64,000 bases of DNA from Streptomyces sp. HD (GTDB lineage Bacteria; Actinomycetota; Actinomycetes; Streptomycetales; Streptomycetaceae), in contig NZ_JAQMYP010000019.1 in NCBI RefSeq assembly GCF_028369295.1, forward strand, positions 1 to 64,000, written 5' to 3'. The translations under genes and the position numbers were made by a program. Positions within the stretch are counted from its first letter, which is position 1. Each line of letters begins with the position of its first letter. The notes under the pieces are model-generated. The model saw only the letters and a list, made by a program, of their open reading frames with translations. It was not told where the DNA came from and made no database searches. Positions 49,609-61,200 of this stretch are shown one piece after another.

Positions 49609-50211
49609 TTAAGCACGACCGTTTCGCACCTGGGCGTAGCGGACGGCGCAGGTTTCGTACGACGGCAGCAGGCCCGCCCGTTCGGCCTCGGCCAATGAGG
49701 GCGCTTGTGCGTCCTTGGGGGACAGGACCGGCGTGATGTGCTCGGGCCAGGCGATGCCCAGCTCCGGGTCGAGCGGGTGCACCCCGTGCTCTCGCTGCGG
49801 GGCGTAGGCCGTCGAGCACAGGTAGGTCACCGTGGCGTCGTCCGTCAGGGCCATGAAGGCGTGGCCGAGGCCCTCCGCCAGAAACAGGGCGTGACGGCTG
49901 TCGTCGTCGAGGCCCAGGGCCTCCCAGCGGGCGAAGGTGGGGGAGCCGGTGCGGAGGTCGACCACGACGTCCAGGACGGCGCCGCGCAGACAGGTCACGT
50001 ACTTGGCCTGGCCGGGCGGCACGTCCGAGAAGTGCACGCCGCGCAGTACGCCCCGGCGGGAGACGGAGCAGTTGGCCTGGGCGAGGGGCAGGTCGTAGCC
50101 GGTGGCCTCGCGGAACTCCTCGCCGCGGTACCACTCGTGGAAGCTGCCCCGGTCGTCCGGGAAGACCTTGGGCTCCAGCGCCCAGGCGCCTTCGATGCCG
50201 AGGGACCGCAT
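49609..50211 (-). CDS. rfbC: dTDP-4-dehydrorhamnose 3,5-epimerase
   Basis: 200 aa from ATG 50211 (GGAGG upstream). Cupin/RmlC fold with the signatures FPDDRGSFHEWYRGEEF, QANCSVSRRGVLRGVHFSDV (catalytic His) and AEGLGHAFMALTDDATVTYL (Tyr). It epimerises C3 and C5 of dTDP-4-keto-6-deoxyglucose before RfbD. It starts 4 nt after the glycosyltransferase stop, forming a two-gene operon convergent with rfbABD. Confidence 0.94.
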   Translation of the reverse strand: MRSLGIEGAWALEPKVFPDDRGSFHEWYRGEEFREATGYDLPLAQANCSVSRRGVLRGVHFSDVPPGQAKYVTCLRGAVLDVVVDLRTGSPTFARWEALGLDDDSRHALFLAEGLGHAFMALTDDATVTYLCSTAYAPQREHGVHPLDPELGIAWPEHITPVLSPKDAQAPSLAEAERAGLLPSYETCAVRYAQVRNGRA

Positions 50212-50215
50212 GCCG

Positions 50216-52162
50216 TCACCTCCGCCAGGCGCGGACCCGGGCGCGGAGCCGGGTGGCCGTGCGGCCCAGCGTCGTACCGAGCAGGCGTCGGGCCCTGCGG
50301 ACGAGGTGTCGTAGCGCACCGGCGCGGGGCTGTCGCACCACGCGCACTCCGCCGACGCCCGTGCGCAGGGCCAGCGGCAGCGCCAGGAAGCGGGGCCCGG
50401 GTGTGCCGAGTGCCGCTCGCCAGGTCCTCGCTGCCCGCAGGTCGGCCAGGGGCAGCACCGCCTCCAGCTGGGCCCCGGCGCCGTGCGGGGACAGCGTGGC
50501 GGGCACGTCCTGGGCGATGCCGGAGGAGGTGAGGCGGAGTGTCACCTCGGTGCCGCCGACGGGGACGTGCAGGGGGAGTGGGGCGCACAGCCGGTCGCCG
50601 GTGAGCGTGACGTCGTCCGGGCTGAGGGCGCCCAGGCCGACCCGGTGGGTCGCGCGGTCGACGTCCAGGGCGAGATGGGCGTGCGGTGCGGTCCAGTACG
50701 GCAGGACCACGTGGCCGCCCGCGAGACCGGCATGGGGCGAGGGCCGGTCCTGCACCGGAGCCGGGCCGAGGCGGCACTCCTTGGTCCAGCCGCCCAGCTT
50801 GACGCGGACGAGGGCGTCCCACAGGCCGGCACGGGTGAGCGCGGCCGGGTCCACGGTCGCCGTCGCGCGCAGCACCAGCCGGACCTGGCCGGCGGCGCCG
50901 GGTTCCGGCACCTCCTCCCGGGCGAACTCCACCTGCTGGAAGTACTGGGCGGCACTGGCGCGCTCGCGCAGCAGGAGGTCCGCGGTGGCCTTGTCGAACC
51001 GGGCCACGGTGTCGGCGCCGACCCAGGCGATGGCCGCGGCCAGGTCCTCGGGCGGGCCGTCGAGGGGGGTACGGGCCTTGTCGGCCGCGAACGTCATCGG
51101 CTCACCGGCGCACGTGTACTCGGCGGTGAAACCGATCCGCAGCGTGCCGTCCTCCCACACCACGCCCTCGGGGACGGCCGTGAGCGCGATGCCGTCCTCC
51201 CACTCGGCGAACGCCTCGACGTCGTCGTACCGGTCCGCCGTGAGCAGCGCGGCCACGACCTGCTGCGTCGGCTGCAGTCCGGCCGCCACGCCGGGCCCGA
51301 AGCGCTCCACGACGACCTGGTGGATCTCCGCGAACAGATCCCGGCGCCAGTCCGCCGGCATCGCGAGGAAACGCCGCCCGCGCATCCGCTCGACCATCTC
51401 CACGCGCAGCCACCGCCGGAACAGCCGGTCACGCAGGGGGCCCGGCTCGGTGTACCGCTCGACGACGTCCAGGGCCTCCCGGAGGTTCTTGAAGTAGCCG
51501 CTCGGGTCGAAGCGCTGGAAACCGGCGTTCGAGGCGTCGTCGCGTCGGACGTGGTAGTAGCAGACGTAGTCGCTGAGCACGGAGACGTTGGCCGCGCGCA
51601 GGTACGCCTCCGTGACGAAGACGTGGTCCTCCAGCCGCCGTCTGCCCTCGGGGAAGCGCAGGCCGATGTCGTCGAGGAAGGCGCGGCGGAACATCTTGTG
51701 CGGGGTGAGGCTGTCGATCAGCGGCGCGTTCTCGACGGTGGCGTGCGGGTGGTTGCGGCGGAACAGTTCGACGGGCACCGCGCGGCCCTTGCCCGCCATC
51801 TTGCCGACCACGACGTCGGCGCCGTTGGCCACGCCGTAGTCGTACATCCGCTCAAGGGCCTCGTCACCGAGGTGGTCGTCGTTGTCGACGAACATCACGT
51901 ACTCGCCCCGGGCGGCGGCGATGCCGATGTTGCGGGGCTTGCCGGACCAGCCGGAGTTCTCCTGGTGGACGACGGCCACCCGGGGGTCCGCGGTGGCGAG
52001 CGCGTCCAGCAGCGCGGGCGTGTCGTCGGTGGAGCCGTCGTCCACGAAGATCACTTCGTACTCGTCCGGCGGCAACGACTGCCCGAGCAGCGACTCGACA
52101 CAGCCCTCGATATAGACCCCGGGGTTGTACACCGGGACGACGACGCTGACCTTGACCGGCAT
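50216..52162 (-). CDS. Family 2 glycosyltransferase with C-terminal extension
   Basis: 648 aa. GT-A glycosyltransferase 2 domain at 1-~230: VSVVVPVYNPGVYIEGCVES, VIFVDDGSTDDT, MFVDNDDHL (DxD metal site). The rest, about 400 residues, has a helical part and beta-rich repeats (PHAHLALDVDRATHRVGLGA) as in TagF/teichoic-acid-type transferases of actinobacteria. The C-terminus is strongly basic (Arg-rich). Association with rfbC suggests it transfers rhamnose or builds a rhamnose-containing cell-wall polymer at the inner membrane surface. Confidence 0.88.
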   Translation of the reverse strand: MPVKVSVVVPVYNPGVYIEGCVESLLGQSLPPDEYEVIFVDDGSTDDTPALLDALATADPRVAVVHQENSGWSGKPRNIGIAAARGEYVMFVDNDDHLGDEALERMYDYGVANGADVVVGKMAGKGRAVPVELFRRNHPHATVENAPLIDSLTPHKMFRRAFLDDIGLRFPEGRRRLEDHVFVTEAYLRAANVSVLSDYVCYYHVRRDDASNAGFQRFDPSGYFKNLREALDVVERYTEPGPLRDRLFRRWLRVEMVERMRGRRFLAMPADWRRDLFAEIHQVVVERFGPGVAAGLQPTQQVVAALLTADRYDDVEAFAEWEDGIALTAVPEGVVWEDGTLRIGFTAEYTCAGEPMTFAADKARTPLDGPPEDLAAAIAWVGADTVARFDKATADLLLRERASAAQYFQQVEFAREEVPEPGAAGQVRLVLRATATVDPAALTRAGLWDALVRVKLGGWTKECRLGPAPVQDRPSPHAGLAGGHVVLPYWTAPHAHLALDVDRATHRVGLGALSPDDVTLTGDRLCAPLPLHVPVGGTEVTLRLTSSGIAQDVPATLSPHGAGAQLEAVLPLADLRAARTWRAALGTPGPRFLALPLALRTGVGGVRVVRQPRAGALRHLVRRARRLLGTTLGRTATRLRARVRAWRR

Positions 52163-52307
52163 GCGGGTCCCAGCCCCCTAGGGGTCGCTGTGCGTTTGCG
52201 CCAGATTACGGTGCCCGTGGCGTGATCCTAACCCTGCCACGGCATTTGTCCACCGCTCAACCATGGCGTGCCCGGCGCGGCGAACTCCCCGCGGCTAGCC
52301 TGACGGC

Positions 52308-52808
52308 GTGCGTCTGCTGCTGATGTCCGACACCCATCTACCCAAGCGTGCCAAGGAACTGCCGGCCGCGCTGCTCGCCGAACTCCCGCGCGCCGACGTC
52401 GTGTTCCACGCGGGGGACTGGGTCGACACGGCCACGCTCGACCTGCTGGAGAGCCGCTGCGCCCGGCTCGTCGGCGTGTACGGCAACAACGACGGACCGG
52501 ACCTGCGCGGGCGGCTCCCCGAGGTGGCGTACGTGGAACTCGGTGGTCTGCGCTTCGGCGTGGTCCACGAGACCGGCGCCGCCCAGGGCCGCGAGGCACG
52601 CTGCGCCGCCCGCTTCCCCGACCTGGACGTCTTGGTCTTCGGGCACAGCCACATCCCCTGGGACACCACCGCCGCCTCAGGCCTGCGCCTGCTGAACCCC
52701 GGCTCCCCGACGGACCGGCGGCGCCAGCCGCACTGCACCTACCTGACCGCCACCCTCGGCGAGGGCCGTCTCACGGACGTGGAGCTGCACCGGCTGCCGC
52801 CGCGCTGA
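52308..52808 (+). CDS. Metallophosphoesterase (YfcE/MJ0936 type)
   Basis: 166 aa from GTG 52308. All metal-binding motifs are present: LMSDTHLPK, HAGDWVD, GVYGNNDGPDL and FGHSHIPWD. The small cytosolic family hydrolyses phosphodiesters such as bis-pNPP or cyclic nucleotides; the physiological substrate is unknown. Single gene, with a hairpin terminator after it. Confidence 0.9.
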   Translation: MRLLLMSDTHLPKRAKELPAALLAELPRADVVFHAGDWVDTATLDLLESRCARLVGVYGNNDGPDLRGRLPEVAYVELGGLRFGVVHETGAAQGREARCAARFPDLDVLVFGHSHIPWDTTAASGLRLLNPGSPTDRRRQPHCTYLTATLGEGRLTDVELHRLPPR

Positions 52809-52855
52809 CGGCGTACCAGCCGTAGAAGAGCCCCGGACAAGCCGTGCAACAAGAA

Positions 52856-52888
52856 CCGGGCCGCTCCGCGAATAGGGAAGCGGCCCGG
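52856..52888 (+). terminator. Hairpin terminator after the phosphoesterase gene
   Basis: CCGGGCCGCT (52856-52865) and AGCGGCCCGG (52879-52888) form a perfect 10-bp stem with a 13-nt loop, 48 bp after the stop. Confidence 0.75.
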
Positions 52889-53029
52889 GCGCTGCGATGC
52901 GCTGTCATGGACCTCCTTCCCGCTCTGAGGCTCTGCTTCGGAGGCACGTAGGCCTCCGCTGTAGCGGCGACTACCCTGTCGCGGCCGCCTTACACGCCGT
53001 GACGCACCCTGCTCGCGACCACTTTCGGC

Positions 53030-53638
53030 CTACTTCCGGCAGGCCCGCCGCCACCGCAGCACCCGGGCCACCACCAGCACGCTCAGCACGGCCGCCACCA
53101 CCGCGGCGGCGCGCTTCGCCAGCGGTATCCCGGCCGTGCGGACCAGGTCGAGGGGCTCGTCGGGCTCTGCCTCGGCCACCATCGCACTTCCGGCCGGTTC
53201 GGCCAGCCGCTGCGACAGACACGTGGCGAACTGCCCGACCAGCCGGTCACCCACCTCGGCCATCACCCCGCGCCCGAATTGCGCCGGACGCCCGGTCACC
53301 GTCAGATCGGTGCGCACCGACACGGCCGTACCGCCGTCGTGCTCGCCGAGCGTGCCGGTCACCGTCGCTCGTGCGGTGCCCTGCCCGCGCGTCTCCCGGC
53401 CGCTCGCGATCAGCACCAGGCGGTGCGCCGTCTCGTCCTGCTCCTCGAAGACCGCGGTGCCCTTGTACGTCACGGTGATCGGACCCACCTTGACCTTCAC
53501 GGCGCCGGTCACCGTCTTGCCGTCGTACTCCTCGACGCTCGCCCCGGGCATACAGGGCGCGACGCGCTCGATGTCGAGGAGCGTGCGCCAGGCCTCGTCG
53601 ACCGGGACGGGGACGGTGAACTCGTGGTGCAGCTCCAT
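53030..53638 (-). CDS. CoxG-like SRPBCC protein with C-terminal membrane anchor
   Basis: 202 aa from ATG 53638 (GGAGG 5 nt upstream). SRPBCC/CoxG domain at 1-~145 (FTVPVPVDEAWRTLLDIERV, CMPGASVEEYDG, GQFATCLSQRLA). A hydrophobic helix near the C-terminus (AAAVVAAVLSVLVVARVL) followed by basic residues anchors it to the membrane. CoxG helps recruit CoxD/CoxE or mature Mo-Cu CO-dehydrogenase-family enzymes. No coxMSL genes lie nearby. Spaced 19 nt from the xdhC gene upstream. Confidence 0.88.
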   Translation of the reverse strand: MELHHEFTVPVPVDEAWRTLLDIERVAPCMPGASVEEYDGKTVTGAVKVKVGPITVTYKGTAVFEEQDETAHRLVLIASGRETRGQGTARATVTGTLGEHDGGTAVSVRTDLTVTGRPAQFGRGVMAEVGDRLVGQFATCLSQRLAEPAGSAMVAEAEPDEPLDLVRTAGIPLAKRAAAVVAAVLSVLVVARVLRWRRACRK

Positions 53639-53657
53639 GGCTTCCTCCAACCGGCTG

Positions 53658-54773
53658 CTACGACGATGGATGGATCGCGGAGGGATGGATCGCGCCCGCC
53701 GTGGCCGTCAGCGGGACACCCGTGCCGCCCCACCGCAGCGCGACGATCTCCGCGGCGACGGACACGGCGACCTCCTCGGGCGTACGGGCCCCGAGGTCGA
53801 GCCCGACCGGGGAACGCAGCCGGGCCAACTCGCCCTCGCGGAGCCCGGCTTCGGTCAGCCGCCGCATCCGGTCGTCGTGCGTACGGCGGCTGCCCATGGC
53901 CCCGATGTACGCCGCCGGGCGCCGCAGGGCCTCCTCCAGCAGCGGCACGTCGAACTTCGGGTCGTGGGTGAGGACGCAGATCACCGTGCGCTCGTCGGTG
54001 TCGGTGCCGCTCAGATAGCGGTGCGGCCAGTCCACGACCACCTCCACCCCCTCGGGGAAACGCTTCGGCGTGGCGAAGACGGGGCGGGCGTCGCACACCG
54101 TGACCCGGTAGCCGAGGAAGGCGCCGATGCGGGCGACGGCGGCCGCGTAGTCGATCGCGCCGAAGACCAGCATGCGGGGCGGCGGCGCGAAGGAGTGCAG
54201 GAAGACGGTGACCGCGTCCTCGCGGCGCTCACCGTGCGGGCCGTAGTGCCTGAGGCCGGTGGCGCCGAGGGCGAGTTCACCGCGCGCGTCGGCGGTGACC
54301 GCGACGTCCAGGCCGGGCGTGCCGAGGGTGCCAGCCACCCGCTCCGGCCACACCGCGAGAGCCGCCCCGCGCGGCGCGGGCCCGTCGGTCACCGTCGCCA
54401 CGGTCACCGGACGGCCCGCCGCGACCGACTCCGCGACCTCGGCGAAGGAGGGATCCGAGGCGGCCGTGACCGGACGCACGAGCAAAGTGATCTCGCCGCC
54501 GCAGGTCAGCCCGACCGCGAACGCGTCCTCGTCGCTGTACCCGAAGGTCTCAAGCCGCGCCTCCCCGCTCGCCACCACCTCCTGCGCGAGCTCGAACACG
54601 GCCCCTTCGACACAGCCGCCGGACACACTCCCCACGACCTCGTCGTCGGGACCGACGGCCATCGCGGCCCCTGGATCGCGCGGGGCGCTGCGGCTGGTGG
54701 CGACCACCGTGGCGAGCCCGAACGGCGCGCGGGCCGCGTACCAGCCGGCGAGCGCCGGGAGAATGTCACGCAT
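53658..54773 (-). CDS. XdhC/CoxI-family molybdenum-cofactor chaperone
   Basis: 371 aa from ATG 54773; the GTG at 54785 lies in the AGGAGG RBS itself. The N-terminal XdhC/CoxI domain has VVATSRSAPRDPGAAMAV and SGGCVEGAVFELAQ; the C-terminal Rossmann domain has VFGAIDYAAAVARIGAFLG, CVLTHDPKFDVPLLEEAL and YIGAMGSRRTHDD. XdhC binds molybdenum cofactor, promotes its sulfuration and inserts it into xanthine-dehydrogenase-family enzymes. The usual catalytic subunits are missing here. The C-terminus ends in a short AIHPS duplication arising from a GGATGGATCGCG direct repeat. Confidence 0.9.
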   Translation of the reverse strand: MRDILPALAGWYAARAPFGLATVVATSRSAPRDPGAAMAVGPDDEVVGSVSGGCVEGAVFELAQEVVASGEARLETFGYSDEDAFAVGLTCGGEITLLVRPVTAASDPSFAEVAESVAAGRPVTVATVTDGPAPRGAALAVWPERVAGTLGTPGLDVAVTADARGELALGATGLRHYGPHGERREDAVTVFLHSFAPPPRMLVFGAIDYAAAVARIGAFLGYRVTVCDARPVFATPKRFPEGVEVVVDWPHRYLSGTDTDERTVICVLTHDPKFDVPLLEEALRRPAAYIGAMGSRRTHDDRMRRLTEAGLREGELARLRSPVGLDLGARTPEEVAVSVAAEIVALRWGGTGVPLTATAGAIHPSAIHPSS

Positions 54774-55220
54774 ACTCGTGGGCACCTCCTGGTGAGGTTG
54801 GCCGAGGGGCTCATGAACTGCGTTTCAGCAGGTCGGGCCAGGTGAGGTCGGTGGTCGATCTTGGAGGGTGAGCCGGAGGCGGTTCGGCGGGAACGGTGCT
54901 ATCGGCAGTATCGACCTTGCGGAAGCGAAGAGCACCTGCGCAGCTGTGACGAGGTACCGGGGCGCTTGTCGATCGATGATTGAAGCCACCTGGCGCACTG
55001 GCCCTGAGTCGATCGAGTCGGCTTTACCAAGAAAAGCCGCATCGGGGGAAATGATCAGAGTTATGGCGCCATACTCTCCTCAATCTCGGCATCGCCGATG
55101 AGGGGGAGGCCGCGCCATGAAAGAACCTCGTGCAGAACCGGCCCGCAACGGAGACTTGGGTGTGCCTGGTCCGTCAGCCGTGGTCCGCCGCTCGATCCCG
55201 CGTCCAGGCTAGGCCGCGGC
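54774..55220. promoter_or_regulatory. Upstream control region of the Tc toxin locus
   Basis: Contains a 7-bp stem-loop CGGCTTT-ACCAAGA-AAAGCCG (55019-55039) and the perfect 12-bp palindrome TATGGCGCCATA (55062-55073). A mini-ORF starts at ATG 55117 behind an excellent RBS (GAGGGGGAGG) and ends at TAG 55212 after 31 codons, just before the likely toxin start. Lower GC than surroundings. Candidate operator and translational-leader elements. Confidence 0.55.
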
Positions 55221-58200
55221 GTGCCGAGGCGGAACGGCGGTAGCGCCTTTACGGGTGGCGCGGAGGCCTCAGATTCTGCCGCTTCCGACGGCCCCGCGGT
55301 GCAGGGGGTCGGCCGGGAGGCAGAGCATGCTGACGCTTCCGGCAGCGCCCGGATGCCCCCTGCCATCACGCTCCCCAAGGGCGGTGGCGCGGTGCGCGGT
55401 ATCGGGGAGAAGTTCTCGGCCAACCCAGTCACCGGCACCGGCTCCCTGACCGTCCCCCTCCCCGCGACCCCGGGACGATCCGGCTTCGGTCCGTCCTTGT
55501 CCCTGACCTACGACTCGGGAGCGGGCCACGGGCCGTTCGGCCTGGGCTGGAGCGTGGGGCTCCCGGCGGTCACCCGCAAGACCGACAAGGGGATGCCGAC
55601 CTACGACGACGCCCGTGAGTCCGATGTGTTTCTGCTGTCTGGTGCCGAGGACCTCGTGCCGGTCCTCGGCGGGGATGGCCTCCCGGAGCGCCGGAGGCGG
55701 ATGGTCGACGGGATCGCGTACCGCGTCACCCGCTACCGGCCCCGCATCGAGGGCCTGTTCGCCAGGATCGAGCGATGGACCCACACCGGTGACGGCACCA
55801 GTCACTGGCGGTCGATCAGCCGGGACAACATCACCACCGTCTACGGGAGGGACCGCACCTCCCGGATCGCCGACCCCGCCGATCCCGACCACCGGGTGTT
55901 CAGTTGGCTGATCTGCGAGTCGTACGACGCGTTGGGCAACGCCATCGTCTACGGCTACGTGTCCGAGGACGACCGGAACGTCGACCGGACGGCGGCACAC
56001 GAATGCGACCGGCCGGATGCGGGACGTACGGCGAACCGCTATCTGAAGTCCGTCCGGTACGGCAACAAGGTCAGCAGGCTGGCCGATCCGCCGCCGGAGC
56101 GCGACCCGGCGGGCGGCTGGCACTTCGAGCTGGTCTTCGACTACGGCGACCATGCTGCGCTGCCACCTCCGGGAGAGGCGCCCGAGCCCGGCCGGCAATG
56201 GCCGACGTCGGCGCCCAGGCTTCCCTGGCCCTGCCGCAACGATCCGTTCTCCACCTACCGGGCCGGCTTCGAAGTGCGGTCCTACCGGCTCTGCCGACGG
56301 ATTTTGATGTTCCATCACTTCGAGGACGAGCCGGAGGTCGGCGCCGACTGCCTGGTGCGCTCACTGGCCCTGACCTACCGCGGTGGCAGGAGCGTCGACG
56401 GCACCTTTCAGCCCGGTGATCGGGCCGGTGCGGTGCTGGAATCGGCGACGCTGACGGGCTACCGCCCCGACGGAGCCAACGGCTATGTCTGCGAGTCGAT
56501 GCCACCGCTGGAATTCACCTACAGCTCGGCGCAGTTCGGATCCGAGGTGCACGAACTGGATGCGAAGAGCGTGGCCAACCTTCCCGTCGGACTGGATGTG
56601 CCGCCTTTCCGCTGGGTGGACTTGGACGCCGAGTCGATCGCCGGGGTGCTGAGTGAGCAGAACGGCGCCTGGTTCTACCACCCAAACCTCGGTGAGGGCC
56701 GGCTGGGCCCTGTCCGCACCATGGAGTCGGCGCCGTCCACTGCCCTGTCCGGCGGCCGGACACAGCTCCTCGACCTGGCCGGCGACGGCCAGGTGGACCT
56801 GGTCAGTTTCGACGGCCCGGTACCCGGCTTCTTCGAGCGCACCACCGGCCGGGCCGGCTCTCCCGGCGAGGCGGCTCTCGGCGGGGTGCCGGACGGCGGC
56901 TGGGCGCCGCTGCGTACGTTCCGTTCGCTTCCCGCGCTGGACTGGGCCGACCCGAACCTGCGGTTCGCCGACCTGAACGGCGATGGGCACGCGGATGTGC
57001 TGCTCGCTCGCGGGGATGGGTTCGTCTGGTATCCGTCGCTCGGCGAGGAGGGATTCGGTCCCGGGATCCGCATTCCGGTTCCGGCCGACGAGGCGGCGGG
57101 ACCACGGCTCGTCTTCGCCGACGGCATGACGTCCGTGCACCTCGCGGACATGTCGGGGGATGGACCGGTCGACCTGGTCCGGGTCCGCAACGGCGAGGTG
57201 TGCTACTGGCCGAACCTGGGGTACGGGCGCTTCGGGGCCCGGGTCGTCATGGACGACTCGCCCTTCTTCGACCGCCCGGACCTGTTCGATCCGAGTCGCC
57301 TCAGGCTTGCCGACCTGGACGGTACGGGTCCCACCGACCTCCTGTACCTGGGCTGTGAAGGGATCGAGCTCCACTTCAACCAGCTGGGCAACCGGTGGGC
57401 CGCGCCCCGACGGCTGCCGGCGGCACCGCCCGTCGACGACCTCGCCTCGGTGTCTGTGGTGGACCTGCTCGGCCACGGCACGGCCTGCCTGGTCTGGTCC
57501 TCACCGCTGCCCTCAGCCGCCCGTCGTCAGGTCCGCTACATCGACCTGATGGGGACCAAGCCCCACCTGCTGACCGGCATCCGCAACAGCCTGGGCGCCG
57601 AGACGGTGGTCAGCTACGCCTCCTCCACCAAGTTCTATCTGGCGGACCGGGCGGCCGGCACACCGTGGATCACACGTCTGCCGTTTCCGGTGCACGTGGT
57701 GGAGAAGACCGAGACCTTCGACTGGATCAACCGCAACCGGTTCGTCACCCGCTACAGCTATCACCACGGCTACTTCGACGGCACCGAACGCGAGTTCCGC
57801 GGCTTCGGCCGCGTCGACCGGTACGACACCGATCACATCGCCGCCCTGTCCCGCAGCGATCACTTCCCGGCCGACGACAACATCGATGCGGCCACACAGC
57901 TGCCACCGGTGAAGACCGTCAGCTGGTTCCACACCGGGGCGCAGACCGACCGGAAACGGATCTCGGCCTTGTTCGCCGACGAGTACTATCCGCCCGATGA
58001 CCATGCGGTTCCGGGCACGACGCACTGGCTGCTCGACGACAGCCCACCACCGCAGCGACGGAAGGCACCGGGTGGCTCCCTCGCACCCGTGGACACGCTG
58101 GGGCCGGACGCCGAGCGTGAGGCGTACCGGGCGCTGAAGGGCCAGCTGCTGCGGCAGGAGGTGTACGCCCTCGACGGCACCGCCGACCAGCCGCACCCGT

Positions 58201-61200
58201 ACACCGTCATCGAGCGCAACTACACGGTGGAGGTGTTACAGGACCCCCGTGACGGTCGCAGCGGGGTCTTCTCCGTCCACCCTCGCGAGACGGTCACCGT
58301 CAGTTGCGAGCGTGACCCCTCGGACCCGCGTATCGCGCACGAACTCGTGCTGGCAGTGGACCCGTTCGGCACTCCCACCCACAGCGTGTCCATCGCCTAC
58401 GGCCGCGCTGTCCCGCCCGCACTGCCGGCGCTTCCGACCCGCACCCATGCGGTGCAGCAAACCACGCGGGTCACTGAGACGCGGACCGCTGTCACCGCCC
58501 TGATCAGCACCGAAGCCGATGACCCGCCCGCCGGCACGCCACGGGAAGCGGATGCCTACCGCACCCCGGTCCCGTACGACACTCAGATTTTCGAGCTCAC
58601 GGGGACCGGTTTCGACACGGCGGTCCCGAAGCTCGGCGCGGACTGGCTCGGCAAGGTCCTGGGCGGCACGTTGCCCGCCGGCACCGCACGAAGGCTGCTC
58701 TCACGGACGCTCACCCGGTTCTGCGCCGACACCCTGGCGCAGCCGCTGGGTTGGGGGGTGGCGGGAGAGCGGGGCCTGACACATGAGGCGTACCGGATGC
58801 TGCTGACTGCCGCCCAGCTCGGCGCGGTGTTCGGCGCCCGGGCCGGAACCGGCCGGCTCACCGCTGCCGGCTACGTGCAGCTCGCCGATGCGCCCCCAAG
58901 CCTCCTGCCCGAGCCGGATGCCTGGTGGGCGCCGTCCGGGACCGTTCGCTATGCGCCCTCGGCAGCGACCGGCCCGGCCGTCGTGGCGGCGTACGCCCGT
59001 CGGCACTTCTTCGTCCCGCGCCGGTTTGTCGATCCGTTCGCCGCAGCGGCCGCCACCACTGATCCGGCGGGGGAGTACGCCACCTCCATCGACTACGACG
59101 CCTACGATCTGCTGCCGGTCGAGGTGACTGACCCGCTCGGAAACCGGATCACCGCCGGAGAGCGCAACGCCACGGACGTCCGCGTCGGGCTACGCCTGGA
59201 CTACCGTGTGCTCGCACCGACGACGGTCACCGATGCAAACCGCAACCGCACCGAGGTCTGCTTCGACGCGCTCGGCCGGATCGCGGCGACTGCGGTGTGC
59301 GGCAAGCCCGAGGACGACACCGGTGACCGGCTGGACGCGGTCGCGGCCGATCTCCCCACCGCGACCGTCGAGGCGTTCTGGGCCGATCCGCTCGGCCGCT
59401 CGGCGAATCCCGACCTGGCCGCGTCGGCAAGGGCGTTGCTGGGTGCCGCGACGACGCGCTTCGTGTATGACGTCCACGCCTACGCGCGCGAGAGGAAGGC
59501 CACTGGTGGCATCCAGCCGCCCGGCGTGGCCACCATCGCTCGTGAGCGGCATGTGGGTGCGACCCCGGTGGGCGGCGGGGCACCGAGCGCACTGCAGGTG
59601 ACCTTCGGCTATTCCGACGGCATGGGCCAAGAGGTGCAGCGCAAGCTGCCGGCCGAGCCCGACCCGCTCCTGTCCGGTCCGAAACCGCCGCGGTGGGTCG
59701 GCTCCGGCTGGGTCGTCCGCAACAACAAGGGCAAACCGGTCCGCCAGTATGAGCCCTTCTTCACCCCGAGCCACCACTTCGAATTCGCCGTCGAGGAAGG
59801 CGTCAGCCCCATCCTCTGCTACGACCCGGTCGGCCGGGTCATAGCCACCGTGCACCCGAACCACACCTACGACAAAGTCGTCTTCGGTCCCTGGCACCAG
59901 GAGACATGGGACGCCAACGACACCGCGCCCGTCCCGGATCCCGCGGCGGATCCCGATGTCGGCGCGTACATCGGCAAGCTGGGCCGGGACACGCACACGC
60001 CGACGTGGTACGCGCGGCGGACGGCCGGAGACCTCACCGTCTTCGGCGACCTTGCCGAGGCGGAGAACACCGCCGCGAAGGGGACGGAACTGCATGCCGG
60101 AACCCCGACCCTGGTCTGCTTCGACCCACTCGGCCGCCCGATCCTCACCCTGTCACGCAACCGCACCCCGGCGACGGCGGGGGTCGGCCCTACGGTGAGC
60201 AGCGAGCATCGCACCCACGTGGTGTGGGACATCCAGGGCAACCAGCTCGAAGTCCTGGACTGCGTCGACGGCGCCCCCGGCCTGACCACGCCGGACGCCG
60301 ACCGCCTCGTCGCCCGCTACCGCTACGACCTGGCAGGCACCCTGCTGCGAGAAGAGAGCATGGAGGGCGGCACACGGCGCCAACTCGCCGATATCTCCGG
60401 CAAGCCGGTGGGCGTCTGGGAAGTGCTCGACACCGGCACGGGGGCCGAGCGTCAACTCGCCATGTTCTACGACCAGTTGCGCCGACCGATCGCCGTCGTC
60501 CTCGACGAGGGAGCGGGTGCGGGTGCGATGACGGTGGGGCGCACGCTCTACGGCGAGAGCGCGCAGTCCGCCGGGGGCAGCGACCCGGCCCTGGCGAACC
60601 TGCGCGGCCAGGTGTGGCGCGTCCACGACGACGCGGGCATCGTCACCCACACCTACGACGTGCAGGGCAATGCGGTCAGCACCGGCCGGAAACTGACCAC
60701 CGACTACCACAACGTCATCGACTGGTCCGATCCGGCGGCGGTCGCCATGGACGTCACGACCTGGACCGGCCGCACCCGGTACGACGCACTCAACCGCCCC
60801 TACGAACAGACCCATCCGGACGGCACGCTCGTGCAGCAGACCTACAACGAGGCCGGACTACTGGAAGGGTTACGGGCGACCCTGGCGGGCGACGCGGCCG
60901 CCACGGCCTTCGTCAAGAACATCGACTACAACGCGCGGGGCCAGCGCACCGCCATCGAATACGGCAGCGGCGTCACCACCACGTACGCCTACGACCCCGA
61001 CACTTTCCGGCTGACCGCGATGAACACCCGCCGACCGCCGACGTTCACAGAGGACCGGGCACGGCCGGACGATGCCCGGGTCGGCGTACAGAACCTGCGC
61101 TACGTGTACGACCCGGTCGGCAACATCACCCACATACGAGACGACGCACAACCAAGGGTGTTCCGCCTCAACACGGCCATCGAGGCAAGCAACAGCTATG

